Shown here: in pieces, positions 8,401 to 13,351 of the stretch | How positions within the stretch are numbered: position 1 is the stretch's first letter | Layout: each line of letters starts with the position of its first letter | Assembly (NCBI GenBank): GCA_949298005.1 | Contig: CASFUN010000063.1 | Location: forward strand, 1 to 15,230 | Origin: an uncultured Alphaproteobacteria bacterium | Lineage (GTDB): Bacteria > Pseudomonadota > Alphaproteobacteria > Rickettsiales > UBA1997 | DNA: 15,230 nt | Direction of reading: 5' to 3' | The notes under the pieces: model-generated | What the model was told of the DNA's origin: nothing | Seen by the model: the letters and a program-made list of their open reading frames with translations, nothing else | Databases searched by the model: none | Made by a program: the position numbers and the translations under genes

Positions 8401-10308
8401 AGTATTTTCCTGACCAAAATTATATTCAATTCTTTTTAATTTTATATTATCATTTTCAAAAGTAAAAAAGTTTGAATAGTCGAATCTTATAATTTGACCA
8501 CTTCTAACAAAATAATTATTGTTTGAAACTACAAGTTTTTTTTGAGGGTCAGACAAACTAGAACTCAGTGAATAGTCTCCATTAGTTTGTTCATAAAATC
8601 TTTCTTTCATAGAAACTTGATTAACATAACTGTCACTATCATCACTATCCTTAAAAGTAGTAGCTTTTGGATTTATTATTCTATATTTAACATCCTTCTC
8701 TTCTGAATGTATACTACTAAATATAGAAGGTACACTAAAAAACATAAAACCTGTCTGTTTAATTTGAAATTCTTTTAATGGAATAATCTTTATAACTATT
8801 CCTGAATAACACTTTTCTAAATTGTTAGTTTTTATTGTTATAGTTGTTTCCAAAGGAGAAGCAATTGTTGAAAACTCATCAAATATTATTTCACTTCCAT
8901 TTTGAATATTAGCTACTAACCACTTATTTTTCTCAAGAGATAAATTACTATATTCATTTCTATAACTATCTATATAATTCTTATTCGTACTATTATATTC
9001 TTCAACTATAGAATAATTACACTCACTAGGTATTTCATTTCCTATATATTTTATAGCTATTTTGGAAGCTTCTGTAAGTTTAAATGAAAATTCTGACGTT
9101 TTACTATCATTGTTATTAATAACATTATCTTTGGTCAAAATATATCCATAACATTTGTTACTACCATACAATTTTATACATTTATTAAATCCAGTTATTT
9201 TTAAAGTTTCCTCTTCAAAACCATAATTATTATCTGAATTAATTGAAGTTATTTCATTAAAAATATCATTAGCATAAAAGTAATAATCACCATCGGAAAA
9301 AATAGAGGTTTTGTAATTTTTATTGTAGTAATTATCTAATCTACTACTTTCATCTTCACTTAATGAAGTATTATTAGTTCTATGTTTAAATTCACAATAA
9401 ACAGAATTTTTATTTCCTTCCGGCTTTCTATAGTCACATTCTATATTATCGTAATTTGGTTTTGTAAATTTATATTTTTCATTAATATCTGTACTATCAA
9501 TTATTGTTGAAGAATCTAACTTTACAAAGTCTAAGTAAGATATATCTGATATATCTGATATATTAACTTTTACTTCATTATTACCATTAAACCAATTTTC
9601 TTTTACATAAATATTAAAGTTGGAGATAGGATTATTATAATATATTACATTGTAGTCAATATCATCTGCATAATATTTATTATATTCAGCTTTTTCCTCT
9701 TTAGAAACGTCACTTAAAATTATAGACCCTGAAACATTAATTGTAACACATGTATCTTTTTTAAGAGATATTCCTACATAACTTGTTTCTGTCTTTAAAT
9801 TAGCTCTGGTCCAAAAATCATTCGTTTGACTTTGACCTTTATCACATTCATTTATGCAATGATTTAAACACGATCTAAAAATATTACTTTTTTGACTTTC
9901 TGTGACATCTTTATTATCATTCATGCTAAATATAAGAATATCGTTTTGCCCAATCAAAGGATCTATAGATTTGCATGATATATCAGATTCTTTAAGATGA
10001 TCAACACTATCACCACTTTTTCTAAAAAGATAATTATTTGCAATATCTATAGCGTCCAATTTAACAACTTCTAAACAATTACATACACTACCACTACCAT
10101 TTTCACTATCTGCACAAGTTTTACTTTGATCATAATAACAATTCCTACCAGAATTACCAACAATAAAAGAGTCATACTCACTATTAGAACTGAAATCATC
10201 TGAGTCATAACATACTTTCACACCATCACATGCAACAATTTGAAATAGAAGTATAACGATGATAAACAATTGACCGTAATGTTTATAATATTTTTTATTA
10301 AGTTCCAT
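5464..10308 (-). CDS. virB6: Giant VirB6/TrbL-family type IV secretion protein with lipoprotein-like signal
   Basis: A 1614-residue protein. VirB6 is the polytopic inner-membrane channel part of the VirB/D4-type T4SS; canonical VirB6 has about 300 residues, while Rickettsiales carry several much larger versions. Here the N-terminus has a signal segment (about 13-26) ending in a lipobox, IVAC, with lipidation candidate C27. Residues about 28-1238 are a hydrophilic, Asn/Ser/Asp- and Cys-rich region expected outside the cytoplasm. The TrbL/VirB6-like membrane core spans about 1240-1530 (hydrophobic segments near 1241-1268, 1276-1300, 1369-1390, 1393-1422, 1436-1460 and 1510-1529) and includes LISPAGWNFFDSFV and FEKTKKTFDNWLGQLIGFAG. 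The Gly/Lys-rich tail looks cytoplasmic. No other T4SS gene is in the window. An ATGA overlap couples it to the 69-residue protein. Confidence 0.85.
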   Translation of the reverse strand: MELNKKYYKHYGQLFIIVILLFQIVACDGVKVCYDSDDFSSNSEYDSFIVGNSGRNCYYDQSKTCADSENGSGSVCNCLEVVKLDAIDIANNYLFRKSGDSVDHLKESDISCKSIDPLIGQNDILIFSMNDNKDVTESQKSNIFRSCLNHCINECDKGQSQTNDFWTRANLKTETSYVGISLKKDTCVTINVSGSIILSDVSKEEKAEYNKYYADDIDYNVIYYNNPISNFNIYVKENWFNGNNEVKVNISDISDISYLDFVKLDSSTIIDSTDINEKYKFTKPNYDNIECDYRKPEGNKNSVYCEFKHRTNNTSLSEDESSRLDNYYNKNYKTSIFSDGDYYFYANDIFNEITSINSDNNYGFEEETLKITGFNKCIKLYGSNKCYGYILTKDNVINNNDSKTSEFSFKLTEASKIAIKYIGNEIPSECNYSIVEEYNSTNKNYIDSYRNEYSNLSLEKNKWLVANIQNGSEIIFDEFSTIASPLETTITIKTNNLEKCYSGIVIKIIPLKEFQIKQTGFMFFSVPSIFSSIHSEEKDVKYRIINPKATTFKDSDDSDSYVNQVSMKERFYEQTNGDYSLSSSLSDPQKKLVVSNNNYFVRSGQIIRFDYSNFFTFENDNIKLKRIEYNFGQENTTDNLDYNIGLNVFTKEKRPFFCYVKSKENINLEKFCSKENGEYKTIITSDNDNKQVCYIININCNAPDTLIKDYYSLDYKNAECKSTNSSYASENNLNIYDFWDKVYTDYKYVKSVVGENDTEVCVSTTNGECKTKVYKSVCLSKYEDLIGKIYKEAKKCRDSINNNEYEIYYNNSKSIKELIESLPNIGSKTVLEEQIKELESLFKTSEIKNIENDTYENICTYKSNLYYYKKLCKNEGECQREVTQCYDATNLVVSLKTTFSYLNKGNKNIDAIGLNKLQSFDNSSRKGLIKDFLFTNTTKKNDNYTDIDGYYNIYYNGLIYPFDNSFIRMLIINNLYNVSNSIDDFSQQMRDGNDNIDDSFFKIILNKKTVYKNGDRLAVFIGCASESSNYKSDSLIQDTEKILPIVSYKKDANNSYVFDNEKSLCKFDSSGRLITNRGGSIGIDLSTTLFKEYSENIDNHTLCSDKEDEVFFFKIIDIDNNSANNEGNYKVDIRAINETENTIINYFKSFFNTVLSFIDGSYISILTKNGKKVKCEDSSTDTCYIYEENYSENNGNSCKAGDNNCYASCDDAKMKDSFNCESFSDGKGFAKNVYLNFINDPLFQFIAKMALALAITLYGFGYFLGLSNFTQSEIVTKLIRFCAIYFLISPAGWNFFDSFVVKFFKDGIDSILFLIASAFELDVTSELSVAVASANYSDKSVLFSTCFSNLELLFSAPVFNKMLGLAFSSWYGLIYLYLVLMTVINYIVGVFSAIVMYLTSQIYMSLVFCFFPLVLLFMFFEKTKKTFDNWLGQLIGFAGQQIFLVMTVSFFNILIYNYIKSVFSYRVCWLSIFNINIAGFPLGAISFWKIPSSSATRGTLNTVDENAPSFYSIMSFYIIGILMSKFITGATELGSSIFGGMNIGGGAAGKVNEALNKGAALLDNGMKSIGAAFYKGVANRLGGKGIEDYKNKRKEETENRRNFMNSINEKTDKK
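9539..9563 (-). repeat. Short 9-bp tandem repeat inside the VirB6-like gene
   Basis: The unit gatatatct occurs twice in full and once in part on the + strand. Because 9 is a multiple of 3 it keeps the frame, and it encodes three Ile-Ser-Asp steps (NISDISDIS) in the extracytoplasmic region. It could expand or contract without breaking the gene. Confidence 0.7.
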
Positions 10309-10334
10309 AAATTTTTTAAAAAAAACTAATTGAT

Positions 10335-10362
10335 ATAGTAATAAAGTATAATTTTAATTCAA
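10335..10362 (-). promoter_or_regulatory. Possible promoter of the VirB6-like gene
   Basis: On the - strand TTGAAT (10357-10362) and TACTAT (10335-10340) are 16 bases apart and start 27 bases upstream of the ATG. Each box matches consensus at 4 of 6 positions. In DNA this AT-rich, chance matches are common, so this is tentative. Confidence 0.3.
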
Positions 10363-10445
10363 GTTAAATACTCTAAAATTGACTAAATAATTAAATGAAA
10401 TAATTTAGGATTTATTGTTATAACTTTATAGATAAATATTTATTT

Positions 10446-10468
10446 GAGTGGTTATTTAATAATTACTC
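10446..10468. other. Imperfect hairpin in the divergent intergenic region
   Basis: GAGTGGTTATT and AATAATTACTC are inverted repeats that pair over up to 11 positions with two G-U pairs and almost no loop. It lies mid-way in the 281-base gap between the divergent virB6-like and PAP2 genes, where a shared regulator could bind. It has no T-run, so it is not a terminator. Apart from this, the possible virB6 promoter and the palindrome at 10558, I see nothing else in the gap. Confidence 0.35.
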
Positions 10469-10557
10469 AGTTTAAAATATACAAAAATAGATTTGAAATA
10501 AAAACAAATAATATATAAGAAAAGTAGTTTAATATTGTTTTTAAATAAAACCGTTGT

Positions 10558-10577
10558 TTATTTTATATATAAAATAA
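10558..10577. repeat. Perfect 20-bp AT-only palindrome before the PAP2 gene
   Basis: Half-site TTATTTTATA is followed at once by its reverse complement TATAAAATAA. It ends 12 bases before the PAP2 ATG. It could be an operator or an mRNA hairpin near the start site. As it is made only of A and T in an AT-rich gap, the information content is low. No SD site is visible between it and the ATG. Confidence 0.4.
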
Positions 10578-10589
10578 TATCATTAATTT

Positions 10590-11147
10590 ATGAAAAATAG
10601 AAGCAAATTTTTAGTTTCACTACTATCTTACTTTTTTATAAGTAATAATTGTCAAGCACAAAAATTTCTAGAAAGACAGATTGTTAGACTAGGAGATGTA
10701 ATTATGGTAGCTACACCAACTCTTGCTCTTGGAAAAACAATATACGAAAACGATAATGCTGGTATTCCATATTATTTATTAAATTTTGTCGTCGTTAATT
10801 TTGGTACGGCTGCACTACAGGTACTTATACCAGAGAAGAGACCGGTTGGCGAATCTACAAAATCTTTCCCGTCAGGTCATGCTTCTGCTGCTTTTTCCGG
10901 TGCTACATATGTGCATTTTAGATATTCATTGTATGAAGCAAGATGGTTATATTCTATGGCAACATTTGTAGCTTTTTCGAGATTTTATGGGGATAGACAT
11001 CATATACATGATTTATTGGCTTCAGCAGGACTAAGTTTGTTATCAAGCTATTTTTTAGTTAAAAACAAAAATAGTAACAAAACATATTCTGTAAGCTATA
11101 ATCTGGAAAATAAGGAATTATCATTTAATTTTTTATATAGATTTTAA
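10590..11147 (+). CDS. Exported PAP2-superfamily phosphatase
   Basis: A 185-residue acid phosphatase/lipid phosphatase-type protein. A signal peptide (about 1-23, cleavage likely after CQA) sends it to the envelope. Catalytic motifs are PSGH (94-97, in SFPSGHASAAF) and SRFYGDRHHIHD (130-141), an exact SR-x5-H-x3-D match with H137 the expected nucleophile. The first motif (K-x6-RP) is incomplete: R84-P85 are present but the Lys position is Q77. Family members dephosphorylate lipid phosphates such as undecaprenyl pyrophosphate, phosphatidate or lipid A; the substrate here is not determinable. The C-terminus after 160 looks like short beta strands and ends in ELSFNFLYRF, with a terminal Phe. The gene diverges from virB6. 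Confidence 0.85.
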   Translation: MKNRSKFLVSLLSYFFISNNCQAQKFLERQIVRLGDVIMVATPTLALGKTIYENDNAGIPYYLLNFVVVNFGTAALQVLIPEKRPVGESTKSFPSGHASAAFSGATYVHFRYSLYEARWLYSMATFVAFSRFYGDRHHIHDLLASAGLSLLSSYFLVKNKNSNKTYSVSYNLENKELSFNFLYRF

Positions 11148-11375
11148 TATTTTAAACACATTTATGGAAACAAACCTCGTACTGGTATCATACTAAAAAC
11201 TATTAATTGGATAGATCCATATAAGGATATTCAGAACTTAATTAATAATAATATATTAAATTTTCAATCTGATGCTATTAGAACATTTGGTGTGGATCTA
11301 TATTGGATAATATTATTTGGAAAGAACATAATATCACTATCTATGGGAATTAGTTATAGCTTTAAGAAGGTTTAA
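11148..11375 (+). pseudogene. Start-less open stretch following the PAP2 gene, probable gene remnant
   Basis: After the PAP2 TAA the same reading frame stays open for 75 codons to a TAA at 11373-11375. There is no ATG or TTG in frame. The only in-frame GTG (about 11295) would leave a short tail. The translation includes YGNKPRTGIILKTINW and ends with FGVDLYW, then GKNIISLSMGISYSFKKV. The alternation in that tail suggests outer-membrane beta strands. It may be the 3' remnant of a neighbouring membrane-protein gene, or an ancient C-terminal extension of the PAP2 protein cut off by a stop codon. It has no ribosome binding site and is unlikely to be translated independently. Confidence 0.5.
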
Positions 11376-11377
11376 AT

Positions 11378-11560
11378 TTATAAAAAACCGTGCCCGCCAA
11401 GATTAATGTTTCGTGGTAGTCTTCTTGGTAGTCCTGATGGTACTGTTGGTCGTGGTGCAGTAGCATCTCTTCCTTGCAGCACTACCATAACCCTTGCAAG
11501 AGGTCCTAAACCAGATACTTGTTGCCTTAAGTTTTGGTTTAGAGGAGGGAGGTGGGATCC
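11378..11560 (-). pseudogene. In-frame continuation of the effector-like gene beyond its TAA stop
   Basis: Directly after the TAA at 11561-11563 the frame continues for 60 codons to another TAA (11378-11380). The extra stretch reads GSHLPPLNQNLRQQVSGLGP, then LARVMVVLQGRDATAPRPTV, and ends NINLGGHGFL. The Pro/Arg/Gln-rich style matches the tail just before the stop (LQPPASPARQPAISP). Counting bases 11391-11560 gives about 48% GC, far above the surrounding DNA, as if coding or recently acquired. The simplest view is an original protein of about 366 residues shortened by a nonsense mutation; stop read-through is less likely. An ATG-started 52-codon frame on the + strand (11406-11564) covers the same bases and is an alternative. 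Confidence 0.5.
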
Positions 11561-12478
11561 TTAAGCCGCAGTTGGTGATATAGCAGGCTGACGTGCTGGT
11601 GATGCTGGTGGTTGTAATTGTAAAAGGCGTTGTTCTAATGCTGTTTTAATATTATCAGGTAGCTCACTTTGATGCTGTCGCATAGCTTCCAAAACACTTT
11701 GATCCCCAATTGATCTAATTAATCCAGGCCTGCTAATATATTTATTACCTGTTACTGATTTATTAGTAGAAAGAGACATTTTGAATCTGCTATTACCAAG
11801 ATTAAATTCCATATATCTCCCTTCTCCAGTTCCTTGTATAACAACATTGGTTCCTGCACCTGTAACTGCTCCTAAATTTTCAATAATTTGTATATTACTG
11901 GTTTGTGATTTCATCATATTTGATGATTTACTCATAACTAAAAATTGAAGTTCACCTGTTTGAGCTTTTTGTAATATAACATCTGTTGTAAAACCAAGTT
12001 CTTTAAAAACTTCTGCTTCGTTTATAACATGAAAACCGCAACCATAAGATCCCTGTATTGTCCCAAAAAGAAAACTATTATTATTTAAGCTATAACCTAT
12101 TAATCCATTCTCTTTTAAGAAACTATTTATTTCTTCTATTTTAGTAGCTCTTCCATCATCACCTCCTGTATCAAAAACATAAGCTTTCTTTTGTGGTGAT
12201 TTACAAAGCATTATATCTGCGACATGCTTTTTACAATAATAGTTATAAGCTAATATTAGACATTTATTTTCTTCTAAAGAAGACAATCTTTTTTCCAAAC
12301 TTGGATGAGCTCCAGATATATCAATTTTAGTCATACCCGAACAATTATGGCACCATCCAGCACTATCAAAAACATTTTTTTTAGAAACATCTATGTTTCT
12401 AGAAAATCGTGTTATTTCATACGGTTTTAATGGATTTTTATCCCTACTAAATCTTTCGCTTAGTGTTCCTGCATACAT
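11561..12478 (-). CDS. Candidate secreted effector, YopJ-like / clan CE cysteine enzyme
   Basis: A 305-residue protein without signal peptide or membrane segment. H85 (KKHVADIM), D103 (AYVFDTGG), Q142 and C147 (TIQGSYGCGFHVI) follow the His-Asp/Glu-Gln-Cys order of clan CE enzymes (Ulp1/SENP proteases, YopJ acetyltransferases). The spacings (18 from His to Asp, 44 from Asp to Cys) nearly equal those of YopJ as I recall them (H109, E128, C172). Such proteins modify host proteins (deubiquitination, deSUMOylation or Ser/Thr acetylation). A Cys-rich GWCHNCSG (41-48) precedes the core. The tail (about 289-303) is Pro/Ala-rich. GAGG at 12489-12492 places the start, and the frameshifted small gene lies 7 bases upstream. 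The frame continues past the TAA. Family assignment is inferred from motifs only. Confidence 0.55.
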   Translation of the reverse strand: MYAGTLSERFSRDKNPLKPYEITRFSRNIDVSKKNVFDSAGWCHNCSGMTKIDISGAHPSLEKRLSSLEENKCLILAYNYYCKKHVADIMLCKSPQKKAYVFDTGGDDGRATKIEEINSFLKENGLIGYSLNNNSFLFGTIQGSYGCGFHVINEAEVFKELGFTTDVILQKAQTGELQFLVMSKSSNMMKSQTSNIQIIENLGAVTGAGTNVVIQGTGEGRYMEFNLGNSRFKMSLSTNKSVTGNKYISRPGLIRSIGDQSVLEAMRQHQSELPDNIKTALEQRLLQLQPPASPARQPAISPTAA

Positions 12479-12485
12479 AATATTT

Positions 12486-12841
12486 TTACCTCATAAGTAC
12501 TTTATCCATTAATTTTTTGCTTAATTCATTTATTGAAATAATTCTATTTCTAAATTTTTCTAATTCTTCTACTTCATCATCCGTTAAGTCTAAGTCTTTT
12601 CTTCTTGTTACAATTGGAGCTAGTTCTTCTATTGAAATATTATCACCTTCTACGTAATCGTCGTCTTCTCTAAAATCCAGAAAATACACTTTCCGTCCCT
12701 CTCTATTCTCTTCTTATAATCTCTAGTATATAATACTTCAATATATTCTTCATAGTATTCATCGCAGTTCTCGTAACCGTCAATTTTTCCATCATACACT
12801 GCCACAGTTATACCATTGGGAATATCATAGTAATAGTACAT
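12486..12841 (-). pseudogene. Small acidic protein gene interrupted by a one-base frameshift
   Basis: Two overlapping frames, 12841-12650 (63 codons, ATG start with AAGGA SD site) and 12689-12486 (67 codons, only a GTG start), read as one 118-residue protein if a single base is added at GGAAAG near 12689-12694. The join then gives IERDGK-VYFLDFREDDDYV, a smooth strand-like sequence. Restored, it is strongly acidic (many Asp/Glu), has a Tyr-rich N-terminus (MYYYYDIPNG) and a helical C-terminus (LTDDEVEELEKFRNRI). I do not recognise the family. It directly precedes the effector-like gene, whose SD site overlaps its last codons, so both were one unit. A chaperone or regulator role is possible but unproven. 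Loss of one A from a run of four is the simplest cause; an assembly error is the other possibility. Confidence 0.55.
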
Positions 12842-12856
12842 AATTTTATCCTTTTA

Positions 12857-12870
12857 ATTGTTATAACAAT
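12857..12870. promoter_or_regulatory. Perfect 14-bp palindrome, possible operator
   Basis: ATTGTTATAACAAT equals its own reverse complement. It lies between the predicted -10 box and the ribosome binding site of the small-gene/effector unit, a classic place for a repressor to block transcription. It is the clearest non-trivial palindrome in this gap. Confidence 0.45.
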
Positions 12871-12871
12871 A

Positions 12872-12899
12872 TAAATATATAATGTTAATCGATTGTCAA
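12872..12899 (-). promoter_or_regulatory. Promoter of the small-gene / effector unit
   Basis: A perfect TTGACA (-35, 12894-12899) on the - strand is followed after 16 bases by a weaker -10 TATTTA (12872-12877). The 14-bp palindrome lies just downstream. A full -35 match with a poor -10 is compatible with a regulated promoter. Confidence 0.45.
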
Positions 12900-12928
12900 G
12901 AAGAAAATAATTAATAGTGGTATCTGTC

Positions 12929-12974
12929 TTTCAGCTTAATATTTATCTTGTAATTCCTTTTGTTTTAACTGAAA
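12929..12974. repeat. Long-range inverted repeat upstream of groES
   Basis: TTTCAGCTTAA (12929-12939) and TTAACTGAAA (12965-12974) are inverted copies with one extra base in the left arm, separated by 25 bases. They sit just upstream of the groES promoter and could be a paired binding site. The CIRCE element (TTAGCACTC-N9-GAGTGCTAA) used by HrcA is not present. Confidence 0.35.
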
Positions 12975-12987
12975 TGGATTAACCCCC

Positions 12988-13015
12988 TTGTAATGAATAA
13001 AATAAATATTATATA
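12988..13015 (+). promoter_or_regulatory. Possible groESL promoter
   Basis: TTGTAA (12988-12993) and TATATA (13010-13015) are 16 bases apart, about 40 bases before the groES ATG. The -35 is preceded by a run of five C, giving CCCCCTTG. CTTG is the core of heat-shock (RpoH) -35 boxes, but no matching RpoH -10 element is obvious, so the sigma factor is uncertain. Confidence 0.4.
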
Positions 13016-13056
13016 CTAACCAAGATAGTTTTATTAACAAATTAGAGAGTTATAAT

Positions 13057-13344
13057 ATGAAATTAAAACCATTAGGAGATAGAGTTCTAGTGAAAAGAGA
13101 GGATGCTGAAGAAAAAACATCCGGTGGTATCATAATTCCTGATACTTCAAAAGAGAAACCATCTAAGGGAAGTGTAGTAGCTGTTGGTGATGGTGCTAGA
13201 GACGAAAATGGAAATCTTATCCCAATGAATTTAAAAGTTGGTGATAAAGTTTTTTTTACTAAATGGGGTGGAACGGAAATAAAAGTTGACGATGAAGAGC
13301 TTTTAATTATGAAAGAGTCTGATATTTTAGCAATTATAGAATAG
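13057..13344 (+). CDS. groES: Co-chaperonin GroES
   Basis: A 95-residue protein, the normal GroES length. It forms the seven-subunit lid on GroEL and closes the folding chamber. KPLGDRVLVKR (about residues 4-14) is the signature N-terminal strand. The mobile loop that touches GroEL is at about 17-34 (EEKTSGGIIIPDTSKEKPSK, with the conserved GGI.IP). The roof loop is near DENGN. The C-terminus LLIMKESDILAIIE is standard. A purine-rich AGAGAG precedes the ATG by about 7 bases. groEL follows after 7 bases, so both are made from one message. Confidence 0.98.
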   Translation: MKLKPLGDRVLVKREDAEEKTSGGIIIPDTSKEKPSKGSVVAVGDGARDENGNLIPMNLKVGDKVFFTKWGGTEIKVDDEELLIMKESDILAIIE

Positions 13345-13351
13345 GTTTATT

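Noticed and set aside
10786..10971. 61-codon open frame on the + strand
   Set aside because: Covers the catalytic region of the PAP2 gene in another frame; the PAP2 motifs show which frame is used.
11406..11564. 52-codon ATG frame on the + strand (MFRGSLLGSPDGTVGRG...)
   Set aside because: It shares its third codon positions with the - strand frame, so codon bias cannot separate them. The - strand frame is an exact continuation of the effector gene with the same tail style, so I prefer that; no SD site precedes this ATG.
11555..11566. Programmed read-through of the TAA in the effector gene
   Set aside because: TAA followed by GGA is not a known efficient read-through context, and TAA serves as a normal stop elsewhere in the window; truncation is simpler.
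12902..13056. CIRCE (HrcA) operator before groES
   Set aside because: No TTAGCACTC or GAGTGCTAA half-site is present.
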